Positions 18,955 to 28,539 of a stretch of DNA of 64,000 bases are shown in pieces. A program made the position numbers and the translations under genes. Below the pieces are notes generated by a model that did no database searches, had not been told where the DNA came from, and was given only the letters and a program-made list of their open reading frames with translations. Source of the stretch: Granulicella sp. L60 (GTDB lineage Bacteria; Acidobacteriota; Terriglobia; Terriglobales; Acidobacteriaceae); the NCBI RefSeq assembly GCF_009765825.1, contig NZ_LMUR01000004.1:124001-188000 (forward strand). The letters are read 5' to 3'. The stretch's first letter is position 1. Each line of letters starts with the position of its first letter.

Positions 18955-20059
18955 CGGGGGCATGTACGGCGCCGAAGCCGTCATCCTGAATCTATCCCGC
19001 ACCCTCAACGAGACCGGCCACTCGAGCATTTTGGGAGTCTTTTCAAACTCTGCAAACTCCAACCATCAGCTACACGAAACCGCCGCCCAAGCAGGAATAG
19101 AATCCCACCTCATCCCATGCCAAGGTCAGGTCGATCATAAGGTACCCAGCCGCATACGTGACCTAGCGCGCCTCACAAAAGCCGACGTCGTCCACGCACA
19201 CGGCTACAAGGCCGATATCTACACCTGGTTAGCCTTGAGCAACTCTCCTACACCACTCATATCCACCTGTCATAACTGGTTAGACACCAACTCTCTTGTT
19301 CGTCTCTATGGAGTCCTGGACCGCTTTGCCCTGCGCAACTACACCGCGGTAGTCTCGGTCTCCGACGATGTTACAAAACGGCTCATGGACTCCGGCGTCT
19401 CTGAAGACCAAATCGTCAAGATCGGGAACGGAGTAAATCTCAGGCAGTTTGAAGGCATATCTCCCTCCCTTCGAGCACAAGACGAGCCCAAACATGACCT
19501 GATCATTGGATGGATCGGCAGGCTGGCTCACGAAAAAGGCGCCGACATCTTTCTCCGCGCCGTGGCACAATACCTCGACCAACTTCAGAACGTGAAGCTG
19601 TTCATCATAGGAGAAGGCCCTGACCGCGACAAACTCGAGTCACTGGCCGATGAACTGGGTATCCATAAGCAACTGTCTTTCCTTGGCAGACGCGAGGACA
19701 TGCCCTCCATCTACGCCTCACTCGACATAGCCGTCTCCTCATCCCGACAGGAAGGCCTTCCCATGGCCATCCTCGAAGGCATGGCGAGCGGCCTGCCCTG
19801 GATCGCCACAGATGTTGGCGATGTATCAACCGTCATTCGGAATGACGATACCGGTATCCTCATTCCGTCAGAGAATATAGGTCTATTATCAACAGCTCTT
19901 ATCCAACTATCGCAGGATGCAAATCGACGAAAGCGTCTCGGCAGTGCCGCACGCGAACTCGTTAAGACGCGATTCTCCGCAGAGCGCATGACTGCAGATT
20001 ATCTCGAGGTCTACGATCGCAGCCTTCGGCGCATATCGAAAAAAATGCACTCAACCTGA
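18929..20059 (+). CDS. Glycosyltransferase, family 4
   Basis: The protein has 376 residues. It begins MKILHIISSGGMYGAE, a textbook GT4 opening with the acceptor-side glycine loop. The donor domain has GRLAHEKGADIF near residue 195 and the E-x7-E motif in RQEGLPMAILEGM. It overlaps the deacetylase gene by 26 bp, so the two are translated together. A product that is glycosylated and then deacetylated is a reasonable inference. The sugar is unknown. Confidence 0.88.
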   Translation: MKILHIISSGGMYGAEAVILNLSRTLNETGHSSILGVFSNSANSNHQLHETAAQAGIESHLIPCQGQVDHKVPSRIRDLARLTKADVVHAHGYKADIYTWLALSNSPTPLISTCHNWLDTNSLVRLYGVLDRFALRNYTAVVSVSDDVTKRLMDSGVSEDQIVKIGNGVNLRQFEGISPSLRAQDEPKHDLIIGWIGRLAHEKGADIFLRAVAQYLDQLQNVKLFIIGEGPDRDKLESLADELGIHKQLSFLGRREDMPSIYASLDIAVSSSRQEGLPMAILEGMASGLPWIATDVGDVSTVIRNDDTGILIPSENIGLLSTALIQLSQDANRRKRLGSAARELVKTRFSAERMTADYLEVYDRSLRRISKKMHST

Positions 20060-20286
20060 TTTTTTTTGCAACATTCTCTCGCGTGCCCGAAAGCTCTTGA
20101 ATCCACTCGCATAACTCCCCAGCCGTACTTCTCACTACTTCGACGAGTTATTTACATAACCATCCAGCTCCTATTCGAACCCCTCTCCCGAACCACTTTT
20201 GGCTCTGTGCTTTAGAACCATTTCACCTCGGGAAAACGCTTTGTTAACGCATGTTTTCGCCCCCATCCAACAGAGCCGTCCCATTC

Positions 20287-20315
20287 TTGACACGCCCCGC
20301 ATGAATCGTTATTAC
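20287..20315 (+). promoter_or_regulatory. Sigma-70-type promoter upstream of the large Ig-repeat protein
   Basis: TTGACA (20287-20292), a 17-bp spacer and TATTAC (20310-20315). The start would be near 20,322, giving a leader of almost 500 nt before the ATG at 20,818. The 758-bp gap contains no other convincing feature; an open frame from 20,551 runs into the gene but lacks a signal-like start. Confidence 0.55.
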
Positions 20316-20817
20316 TAGTCATGTGGGGCTATGAAATATAGTTCTGCAAATCGATTCAAATTCACTTTTTAGTACTATTGCTCTTCCAGGTCGATTCTGG
20401 AGCGCACTCTTATTGGCTCTCGGCACGACTGCGGAACTCTCCCCTCCCCTGCCTTACAACTTTCCCTCTACGTCAAATTGTCTCTAGCGATAGAGCAAAC
20501 GTACGATGTTGCCCTGTTGCGCCTTCTGATCTGCCCCCTGCCATCATCCTTTGGTAACGTCGCAAGCGTCTGTCTGCGCTCGCAACAGCTATTGCTTGTG
20601 CAGTAGCAAGTTACCAATCCATCAACTTTCGCAGGCCTATCAAAAGGTCAGGGGTGACGTGCTCTTCATGATTGATGCAAAAATTTCTTCCTCCCCCGAA
20701 TGGGGAAGCTCCACCGCTCCAACGTGGGATACCACCGGAACCATTGGTAATAAACCATTAATCCAAGAGTATTTCAGTAGCCGGCGACCATATAGGCCGA
20801 CTCATTGTGGAGAGATG

Positions 20818-23800
20818 ATGTTACAGCGACTGCTTCTTTTTATTCTCCTGTTAAGCAGTTCATTTGCATTTGCTAAGACAGTAACTTCTGTGGCAATCGC
20901 CCCACAGGGCGCGGTTCTCGTAGTGGGTACAACCCTGCAGTACACCGCCACCTGCAGCTACTCCGACTCGACCACCGACAACTGCGCCGCAGCCGGTGGC
21001 GCAAAATGGTCTACCCCCACGAACGCTATGACGGTCAATAGCTCGGGGCTGGCAACCTGGAGTTCCACCTACGATCCTCACAATGCAAATCTCTTCCCCA
21101 GTGGCGCGCAGACCGCCGAGGGAATGGTGTACGTCACTGCAGGCGGCTTGTCCGATCACGGAACCCTTCTCGCTCAGAGCGAAGCCGATACGTTTTATCC
21201 CTTCATCACTCCCGCTGCCAGCTTCTATCAGGATGTGCAGAGTTCCGCTCAGTTGCCCATCGACGTCGTCGTCGGTTCCACCGTGACCATCGGAATTGGG
21301 TACACGGCCAACAACACAGGCGATGGCAACCCACTTCAGATGATCTGCAACTGGACCAGCTCCAACCCTGCGGTCGCTACTGTCAGCCGCTACGGCCTCG
21401 CTACCGCAGTCTCCACCGGCACCGTGACCATCACATGCGGCGAAGCTGGAAATGGAAAATACGGAAGTACCTCCCAGTCCGGAAACTCCTTCACCTTCAA
21501 TGTAGTCTCTCCCACTCCCACCTCGCGGACGTGGTATGTGCGCCCGAATGGCGGGTCGCCTTACGTCAGCTCCTCCCAGACTCCGAGTGGCCAATGCGAC
21601 GGTCTGCACGATGCGGACTATTCCGGCACAGGCGTCAACCAGCCGTGCGCGGTAGGAAACATTCGCGACCTGTGGGCGGATCGTGTGTCGCCAAACCACG
21701 AGCAATGGATCATCGGCCCTGGAGATACCGTGATCGTTCGCCAGAAGACCGGCGGCTACAACATTGGGCTGGATCAGCAAAGTCCCGCATACGGTGGAAG
21801 TGCCACCGTTCCGGTCAACTGCGGCAACCCCGACTGCTATATGCCGACCATCCCCTCAGGCACAGCATCGCAGCACACCAAGATCCTCGGCGGCAACTAC
21901 GGCAGCTGCCGCGCCGACACAGCCAAAACACAGCTGAACGTCTCATGGGCCTCGAAGAACGGCATCAACGTCCGTGACTCCCAGTTTGTCGATGTAGCCT
22001 GCTTCGAAATCACCGACCAGTCCGCCTGCGCCTATAACGGGAACTACACCAACGCCTGCACGAATGCCAGTAACCAGGGATTGAATGGTGTCCTTCAATC
22101 GGCCCTTACTGCCAGCACCACCTACACCGACCTCTTCATTCATGGACTCTCTGCTACGGGCATCTTCGGTGCAACCGGTGCAGGTATCGTCGGAGACTAT
22201 GTCCACATCAGAGCAGTGCCTTCTGCTGGAATCAGCATGGACGATGCCCCGAACGGCATGAGCAACATCTCCGTGGCAGGCGGCTTTACTCTGAATAACT
22301 CCATCACCGAGTTCACAGGATGCGTCGAAGAATATCCTATCGTTCACAACTATCCCTACATCGAATGCCGTGACGCCGAGACCGGCGGCTACGGAGACGG
22401 CTTTGGAACGGCCAGCACTACCGGCTCATGGTCGTTCGATCACGATATCTGGCGCTACAACTTTCAGGACGGACTCGATCTGCTTCACTCCGGACTGCAG
22501 AATCTCTCCATCACCAACTCGCAGAGTTATGGAAACGACGGCCAATCGTACAAGATAGGATCGGCCGAAAACGTCATCTTTCAAAACAACCTCGCGCTCG
22601 AGAACTGCAATCGCCTCGGCCAGGTCATCGGAGACGAACCGGCAAGCGCCATCGTGCCCGGCGTAACCCTGTGCCGCGCAGACGGCGGCTGGGCGGTGAT
22701 GCAGTTCTCTCCATCCGGCACTTACCTGGTGCAAAACAATTCGCTCGTCGGCTACGGCGATGTAGCCCTCGGATATAGCTGCGAAGCAGGCGGAGACAAC
22801 TGCTCTGGAGCAGCCACCACGCTTCAAAACAACCTCTTCCTGGCCTACAGCGAACCGAACTACAACGGCGGCGAATCTTCCGCGATATTCTGCGCGGTCG
22901 TAGGATCGAACTGCAATCAGAATCTCTCTGAGTTTCCCGCTAACCAGGGATGGGCGACGCGCAGCAACAACCTCTACTACAACACGCGCAGCTGCCCCAA
23001 CTCCCTCACGTCCGCCGAGACCTGCAACACGGAAAATCCTCTCCTCGTCTCGCAACCTGCCTCCCCCATCACAGATGAAACCGCGATGGACAACTTCAAC
23101 TTCGCCCCGTCCGCCTCTAGCCCACTCATCGGCGCCGGCATCTTCCTCCAAAATCTCTTATCTGATATCGACAGTCTGGTGCGCCCCAATCCGCCTTCGA
23201 TAGGAGCGATCGAATACGCTGCCGGCACCAGCACGCTTATCTCTCCTCAAGCCACCCTCACAGCCACACCCACCGCCGCGACCGCCGGACAGTCAGTCTC
23301 TCTCTCGGTATCCATTACCTCCACAAACAGCGTCGTACCCACAGGCACGGTTATCTTTTACAGCAATGGAGCCGCTCTCGATTCAGAGGTAGTCGATAAA
23401 ACAGGCACAGCAACCCTATCGACCTCCACGCTCGCTACCGGCACCGATAAGTTGACCGCCGCATACTCCGGCGACTCGACGTATGCAGCCGTCTCGTCGA
23501 ACGCTGTCTCGCTCGTTGTCAGTGCAGCCGCACCAACTGCAGTCAACACCACCACCTTGCTCTCCGCATCTCCCGCCACCATCACCGCCGGACAGTCCAC
23601 CACCTTCACCGCGACCGTCGCCGCAACCTCCGGCACACCCACCGGCACCGTCTCCTTCCTCAGCAACGGAACCGCGATCGGCTCCGGAACCATAACCTCC
23701 GGCGTCGCCACCTTCACCACCTCCACCCTCACCCAGGGCTCCTACACCATCACCGCCAAGTACGCTGGAACCACCAGCTTCAATACCTCCACCTCCACCT

Positions 23801-26736
23801 CAGTCACAGAAACCGTCAACGCCGCCGCCCCCACCGCAGTAAGCACCACCACTGCACTCTCCGCAGCCCCGACTACCATCACCGCAGGCGAGTCCACTAC
23901 CTTCACCGCAACTGTCACCGCCAAATCAGGCTCACCCACCGGCACCGTCTCCTTCATGAACAACGGAACCGCCATCGGCTCCGGAACCATCAAGAGCGGC
24001 ATTGCCACCCTCACTACCTCCTCCCTCACTCAGGGCACCTACACCATCACCGCCAAGTACGCAGGCACCACCACCTTCAACACCTCCACCTCCACCTCAG
24101 TAACTGAAACCGTCAACACCCCTGCCCCCACCGCAGTCAGCACCACAACAGCGTTGACCGCTGCCCCAACCACCATCACTGCCGGACAGTCCACTACCTT
24201 CACCGCAACCGTCACCGCCAAATCAGGCTCACCCACCGGCACTGTCTCCTTCACGAACAACGGAACCGCCATCGGCTCCGGAACCATCAAGAGCGGCATC
24301 GCCACCCTCACCACCTCCACCCTCACTCAGGGCACCTACACCATCACCGCCAAGTACGCTGGAACCACCAGCTTCAACACCTCCACCTCCACCGCGGTCA
24401 CTGAAACCGTCAACGCCCCAGCCCCAACCGCGGTAATCACCACCACAGCACTCTCTGCCTCACCGACCACCATAACCGCAGGCGAGTCCACTACCTTCAC
24501 TGCAACCGTCACCGCCAAATCAGGCTCACCCACTGGTACTGTCTCCTTCACGAACAACGGAACCGCCATCGGCTCCGGAACCATCAAGAGCGGAGTCGCC
24601 ACCCTCACCACCTCCACCCTCACCCAGGGAACCTACACCATCACCGCCAAGTACGCTGGCACCACCACCTTCAGCACCTCCACCTCCACCTCGGTCAAAG
24701 AAACCGTCAACGCACCCGCCCCAACTGCAGTCAGCACCACCACTGCACTCTCGCAATCCCTGACTACGGTCACCGCAGGCGACCCCGTCGCCCTCACCGC
24801 ATCCGTCAAGGCATCCTCGGGAACTGCCACCGGCACCGTCACCTTCCTCAGCAACGGAACCTCCATCGGAACCGGCACGCTCAAGAACGGCATCGCCAAT
24901 CTCATCACGTCTTCGCTAACTCAGGGAACCTGGCAGCTCACCGCCCAATTCACTGGCAACACCAGCTTCAAAACCTCCACCTCCACCGCGGTCACTGAGA
25001 CCGTCAAGGCGCCCACCCCAACCGCAGTCAGCACCACCACTGCTCTCTCCGCATCCCCCGCTACGATCACCGCCGGCGAGTCCACCACCTTCACCGCAAC
25101 CGTCACCGCCAAATCAGGCTCACCCACCGGCACCGTCTCCTTCATGAACAACGGAACCGCCATCGGTACCGGGACCATCAAGAGCGGTGTCGCAACCCTC
25201 ACCACCTCCTCCCTCACCCAGGGAACCTACACCATCACCGCCAAGTACGCAGGTACCACCAGCTTCAACACCTCCACCTCCACCGCAGTGACAGAAACCG
25301 TCAACGCTCCCGCCCCAACCGCAGTCAGCACCACCACAATGCTCTCGCAATCCCTGACTACGGTCACCGCAGGCAGCCCCGTTACCTTCACCGCATCGGT
25401 CAGGGCAGCCTCGGGAACTGCCACCGGCACCGTCACCTTCCTTAGCAACGGAACCTCCATCGGAACGGCCACGCTCAAGAACGGCATCGCCAATCTGACA
25501 ACGTCATCGCTGCCTCAGGGAACCTGGCAACTCACCGCACAGTTCACAGGCAACACCAGCTTCAACGCCTCCACCTCCACGGCGATCACTGAGACCATCA
25601 ACGCCCCCGTCGTCACCTCAGTCAACACCACAACAGCGCTGGCAGCCTCGCCGACCACCATAACCACAGGCCAGTCCGTCACCTTCACCGCCACGGTCAA
25701 GCCGTCCTCCGGGACAGCCACCGGTACGGTCACCTTCATGAGCAACGGGGCCGCCATCGGCACCGTTGCTCTCAACTCCAACGTCGCGACCCTGACAACG
25801 TCTTCCCTCCCCCAGGGCTCCTACCAGATCACCGCTCAGTACGCCGGCAACAGCAGCTTCACCGCCTCCGCATCCCCTGCCGTCACCGAGACCGTCAGCG
25901 CCCTACCTCCCGGCGTCACCACCACCGCCCTTCAGCTACCCGCAAGCTCCGTGCCCCAGGGCCAGCCCGTCACCTTCACCGCCACAGTAACCGCGTCCTC
26001 CGGCAAACCATCCGGCACCGTCTCCTTCATGAACGGCACCACGCTCCTCGGCTCGGCTCCCCTGAACAGCGCCGGCGTCGCAACCTACACGACATCGTCC
26101 TTAGCGCCCGGCACCTATCTGCTCACCGCACAGTACGCGGGCACCAGCGCCTTCGACCCCTCTATCTCCTCCGTCAACTCCTGGACCGTCCCCGTCTCCG
26201 GCATCACCGTCACCTCAAGCTCGCCCACCCTGACCCTCCTGGGTGGGAGCAAGTCCTCCAGCGCCGTAACCCTCACCCTGACCCCCATGGGCGGCTACTC
26301 CGGAACCCTGCAGATGGCCTGCACCAATCCCCCCACCGGGACCACCTGCACCTTCCAGCCCCAGACCGTCACCGTCGACTCCACCAGCGGCCCGGTAAGC
26401 GTCTCCATGACCGTTCAAAACACATTGACGACCGTCACCGCATCGGCCGATAAGCAGCAGCCCACCGCGCCCGCCAGGTCCCTCGTACTCTCTGCATCCA
26501 TCTTCTGGATCCCCGGCGTACTCGCCGCAGCCATCGCCGGAAGAAAGCGCAAGCTTCTGAGCCGCACAGCCGGATCCCTCTTCCTGCTTCTTCTGCTCGG
26601 CGGGGCCTTCGGCGTACTCACCGGCTGCGGAGCCAACTCGACCTTCCAAACCCTCTCCACCAAGACCCTCAACGTAACCGTCACAGGCACCGGCAACGTC
26701 ACCCAGTCGATCAGCCTCAACGTCATCTCGCAGTAA
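20818..26736 (+). CDS. Giant secreted beta-helix / Ig-repeat surface protein
   Basis: Read from the second ATG after a GGAGAG site, this protein has 1,972 residues. The signal peptide MLQRLLLFILLLSSSFAFAK is followed by an Ig-like (Big_2) domain, a second Ig-like segment, and a long parallel beta-helix-like region to about residue 800. Ten Big_3_5-type Ig domains of about 99 residues follow (bases 23,230-26,190), then a C-terminal segment with two hydrophobic helices split by RKRK. The first 800 residues match the paralog at 11,933-14,521. The layout suggests a cell-surface stalk presenting a carbohydrate-binding or lyase-like head. No catalytic residues can be assigned. Confidence 0.78.
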   Translation: MLQRLLLFILLLSSSFAFAKTVTSVAIAPQGAVLVVGTTLQYTATCSYSDSTTDNCAAAGGAKWSTPTNAMTVNSSGLATWSSTYDPHNANLFPSGAQTAEGMVYVTAGGLSDHGTLLAQSEADTFYPFITPAASFYQDVQSSAQLPIDVVVGSTVTIGIGYTANNTGDGNPLQMICNWTSSNPAVATVSRYGLATAVSTGTVTITCGEAGNGKYGSTSQSGNSFTFNVVSPTPTSRTWYVRPNGGSPYVSSSQTPSGQCDGLHDADYSGTGVNQPCAVGNIRDLWADRVSPNHEQWIIGPGDTVIVRQKTGGYNIGLDQQSPAYGGSATVPVNCGNPDCYMPTIPSGTASQHTKILGGNYGSCRADTAKTQLNVSWASKNGINVRDSQFVDVACFEITDQSACAYNGNYTNACTNASNQGLNGVLQSALTASTTYTDLFIHGLSATGIFGATGAGIVGDYVHIRAVPSAGISMDDAPNGMSNISVAGGFTLNNSITEFTGCVEEYPIVHNYPYIECRDAETGGYGDGFGTASTTGSWSFDHDIWRYNFQDGLDLLHSGLQNLSITNSQSYGNDGQSYKIGSAENVIFQNNLALENCNRLGQVIGDEPASAIVPGVTLCRADGGWAVMQFSPSGTYLVQNNSLVGYGDVALGYSCEAGGDNCSGAATTLQNNLFLAYSEPNYNGGESSAIFCAVVGSNCNQNLSEFPANQGWATRSNNLYYNTRSCPNSLTSAETCNTENPLLVSQPASPITDETAMDNFNFAPSASSPLIGAGIFLQNLLSDIDSLVRPNPPSIGAIEYAAGTSTLISPQATLTATPTAATAGQSVSLSVSITSTNSVVPTGTVIFYSNGAALDSEVVDKTGTATLSTSTLATGTDKLTAAYSGDSTYAAVSSNAVSLVVSAAAPTAVNTTTLLSASPATITAGQSTTFTATVAATSGTPTGTVSFLSNGTAIGSGTITSGVATFTTSTLTQGSYTITAKYAGTTSFNTSTSTSVTETVNAAAPTAVSTTTALSAAPTTITAGESTTFTATVTAKSGSPTGTVSFMNNGTAIGSGTIKSGIATLTTSSLTQGTYTITAKYAGTTTFNTSTSTSVTETVNTPAPTAVSTTTALTAAPTTITAGQSTTFTATVTAKSGSPTGTVSFTNNGTAIGSGTIKSGIATLTTSTLTQGTYTITAKYAGTTSFNTSTSTAVTETVNAPAPTAVITTTALSASPTTITAGESTTFTATVTAKSGSPTGTVSFTNNGTAIGSGTIKSGVATLTTSTLTQGTYTITAKYAGTTTFSTSTSTSVKETVNAPAPTAVSTTTALSQSLTTVTAGDPVALTASVKASSGTATGTVTFLSNGTSIGTGTLKNGIANLITSSLTQGTWQLTAQFTGNTSFKTSTSTAVTETVKAPTPTAVSTTTALSASPATITAGESTTFTATVTAKSGSPTGTVSFMNNGTAIGTGTIKSGVATLTTSSLTQGTYTITAKYAGTTSFNTSTSTAVTETVNAPAPTAVSTTTMLSQSLTTVTAGSPVTFTASVRAASGTATGTVTFLSNGTSIGTATLKNGIANLTTSSLPQGTWQLTAQFTGNTSFNASTSTAITETINAPVVTSVNTTTALAASPTTITTGQSVTFTATVKPSSGTATGTVTFMSNGAAIGTVALNSNVATLTTSSLPQGSYQITAQYAGNSSFTASASPAVTETVSALPPGVTTTALQLPASSVPQGQPVTFTATVTASSGKPSGTVSFMNGTTLLGSAPLNSAGVATYTTSSLAPGTYLLTAQYAGTSAFDPSISSVNSWTVPVSGITVTSSSPTLTLLGGSKSSSAVTLTLTPMGGYSGTLQMACTNPPTGTTCTFQPQTVTVDSTSGPVSVSMTVQNTLTTVTASADKQQPTAPARSLVLSASIFWIPGVLAAAIAGRKRKLLSRTAGSLFLLLLLGGAFGVLTGCGANSTFQTLSTKTLNVTVTGTGNVTQSISLNVISQ
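23230..26190 (+). repeat. Tandem 297-bp repeats coding for Ig-like domains
   Basis: Ten units are visible. Units 2-9 keep a strict 99-codon period, each starting TTT(A/T/M)L and ending PTAVS or similar. Units 6 and 8 are a distinct subtype (SQSLTTVTAG, GTWQLTAQF) placed after ordinary units 5 and 7, so a 594-bp pair appears to have been duplicated. High identity between units makes the array prone to copy-number change. Confidence 0.85.
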
Positions 26737-26750
26737 CGAATAACCAGCAA

Positions 26751-26787
26751 CAAAAATGGGAGCCTCGCCCTAAGGCGAAACCCCCAT
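26751..26787 (-). terminator. Imperfect terminator hairpin between convergent genes
   Basis: An imperfect stem (about 26,757-26,787) with GCC/GGC core and CTAA loop. On the minus strand it is followed by a T-rich run, so it likely ends the nucleotide-sugar dehydrogenase transcript. Confidence 0.5.
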
Positions 26788-26823
26788 CCTTGCGCAACAA
26801 AAGATTCCACAAGAGAAGATCTT

Positions 26824-28212
26824 CTAGCAGCGAACGATCTTGTCCGAGACGATTCCCTTCGTCGCATTCCTGGAATCCACCACTAGCTTCGACGTCCGAA
26901 CGATCTCCTCATAGTCATAGTCCGTGTGGTCCGTCACGATCAGTACGCAGTCATACTGGTCCAGATTCTCCAGCGGCGTACACGTCATATTCAGGTTGTA
27001 GTGGCGTCCCTTGCCTACCGTCGGGAAGTACGGATCGTTGTACAGCACCTCCGCTCCCTCCTGCCGCAACAGCTCGATGATCGTCAGCGAAGGCGACTCC
27101 CGCAGATCGTCGATGTCCTTCTTGTACGCCATTCCCAACATCAGAACCTTCGATCCGTTCAGAGCCTTCTTGTGCCGGTTCAGCGCCTTTCCAACCGCCT
27201 GCGTCACAAACTCCGGCATCGCCTCATTCACCTCTCCGGCAAGCTCGATGAACCGCGTGTTGAAGTCATACTCCTTCGCCTTCCAGCTCAGATAAAACGG
27301 ATCGATCGGGATGCAGTGTCCACCCAGCCCAGGCCCCGGATAGAACGGATGAAAGCCGAACGGCTTCGTCGCCGCCGCATCGATCACCTCCCAAATATCC
27401 ACGCCCATCCGAAGCGACAGCACCTTCAGCTCATTCACCAGCGCAATATTCACGCAGCGGTAGATATTCTCCAGAAGCTTCGTCATCTCAGCCACACGCG
27501 TCGACGACACACGAACCGAACGCGTAAAGATGCCCTCATACAGCACAGCCGCAAGCTCCGTCGCAATCGGCTCATGGCCGCCCACAACCTTCGGAATATC
27601 GTGCCGCGCGACCGTCGTATTGCCCGGGTCCTCGCGCTCCGGCGAAAACGCAACGTAGAACACGCCCTTACCGCCGCGTCCTTCCTTGGTCTCCACCTTC
27701 AACCCATGCGCATTCTGTGCCTCAAGGATCGGAATCAGCAGATCCTCCGTCGTTCCCGGATACGTCGTGCTCTCCAGCACTACCAGTTGCCCCTCCTGAA
27801 TCCACGGAGCGGCTGACCGCGCAGTATTCTCAATAAAGCTCAGGTCCGGCTCCCGGTGTCCCGTCAGTGGAGTAGGAACGCACATAATAATCGCGTCCAT
27901 CTTGGCCAGCTTCGAAAACTCCGTCGTCGCCTGCAGCCCCTTCTTCCGCGCAGACTGAATATCCTCCGACGGAATCCGGAAGATATACGAGCGTCCCGCC
28001 TCCAGGTCGCTCACCTTCTTCACATCAATGTCGAAGCCCGTTACCTTGAACCCTGCTTCAGACAACAGCAGCGTAAGCGGCAGTCCAACATATCCAAGTC
28101 CGATGACACCAATATTGGCGGTATGAGCCTTCAGGCGCTCGAAGCGCTCCTGGGCTATCTGCGGCATAACTACTTCGTCTTTAGTCGGCATGGACACGAT
28201 TATCGCATTCAC
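26824..28212 (-). CDS. UDP-N-acetyl-hexosamine 6-dehydrogenase (WbpA/WecC-like)
   Basis: The protein has 462 residues. A Rossmann motif GLGYVGLPL starts at residue 38, the central helix carries AEMTKLLENIYR, and the catalytic cysteine lies in GGHCIPIDP (C300). The length and the spacing fit UDP-GlcNAc/UDP-GalNAc dehydrogenases, which oxidise C6 with two NAD+ to make the uronic acid. The divergent WbpP-like epimerase 327 bp away supports a UDP-GalNAcA-type precursor for the local polymer. The exact substrate, UDP-GlcNAc or UDP-ManNAc, cannot be fixed from sequence. Internal starts at residues 8 and 16 are possible. Confidence 0.88.
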   Translation of the reverse strand: MNAIIVSMPTKDEVVMPQIAQERFERLKAHTANIGVIGLGYVGLPLTLLLSEAGFKVTGFDIDVKKVSDLEAGRSYIFRIPSEDIQSARKKGLQATTEFSKLAKMDAIIMCVPTPLTGHREPDLSFIENTARSAAPWIQEGQLVVLESTTYPGTTEDLLIPILEAQNAHGLKVETKEGRGGKGVFYVAFSPEREDPGNTTVARHDIPKVVGGHEPIATELAAVLYEGIFTRSVRVSSTRVAEMTKLLENIYRCVNIALVNELKVLSLRMGVDIWEVIDAAATKPFGFHPFYPGPGLGGHCIPIDPFYLSWKAKEYDFNTRFIELAGEVNEAMPEFVTQAVGKALNRHKKALNGSKVLMLGMAYKKDIDDLRESPSLTIIELLRQEGAEVLYNDPYFPTVGKGRHYNLNMTCTPLENLDQYDCVLIVTDHTDYDYEEIVRTSKLVVDSRNATKGIVSDKIVRC

Positions 28213-28539
28213 TCTGTACCACCTGCACCTTTCTCATCGGCTGTCTCCCAATTGCAAACCCCACCCTACACACTTCACAAAAATTCATCTGCCTCCAATC
28301 AAAATAAGCAAAAATCGAGTCTGTACCCATGCACAAAAGTGGCATGGACAGGCACGAACCCGGAAGGCAGAATAAACTTCTCGTAGCCCACATAGACGTA
28401 GACACGAATAGAGCGTTGTAACGATAGTTGTAGACAGTTACCGAACAATTCCCTGGCAGACCAGCAGCGCAGCATCCCGCAGCCGCCCGCCAGGAGACCC
28501 AACATCGATTGCCCCAGCAACCCGCCGGGTGGAGGAAAG
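28213..28539. other. Divergent intergenic region without recognised elements
   Basis: This 327-bp region separates the divergent dehydrogenase and epimerase genes and must contain both promoters, but no good -35/-10 pair, terminator or repeat was found. A GGAGG ribosome binding site lies 4 nt before the epimerase ATG. Confidence 0.5.

Noticed and set aside
20551..20817. Upstream in-frame extension of the giant surface protein
   Set aside because: It starts with TTG, has no ribosome binding site or signal peptide, and the true signal peptide with GGAGAG lies at 20,818 as in the paralog.
23358..25781. Series of minus-strand frames of about 95 codons with 297-bp period
   Set aside because: They are antisense reflections of the Ig-domain repeats, not separate genes.
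23230..26190. Regular repeats that might suggest a CRISPR array
   Set aside because: The period is 297 bp, the repeats are protein-coding and there are no short unique spacers.
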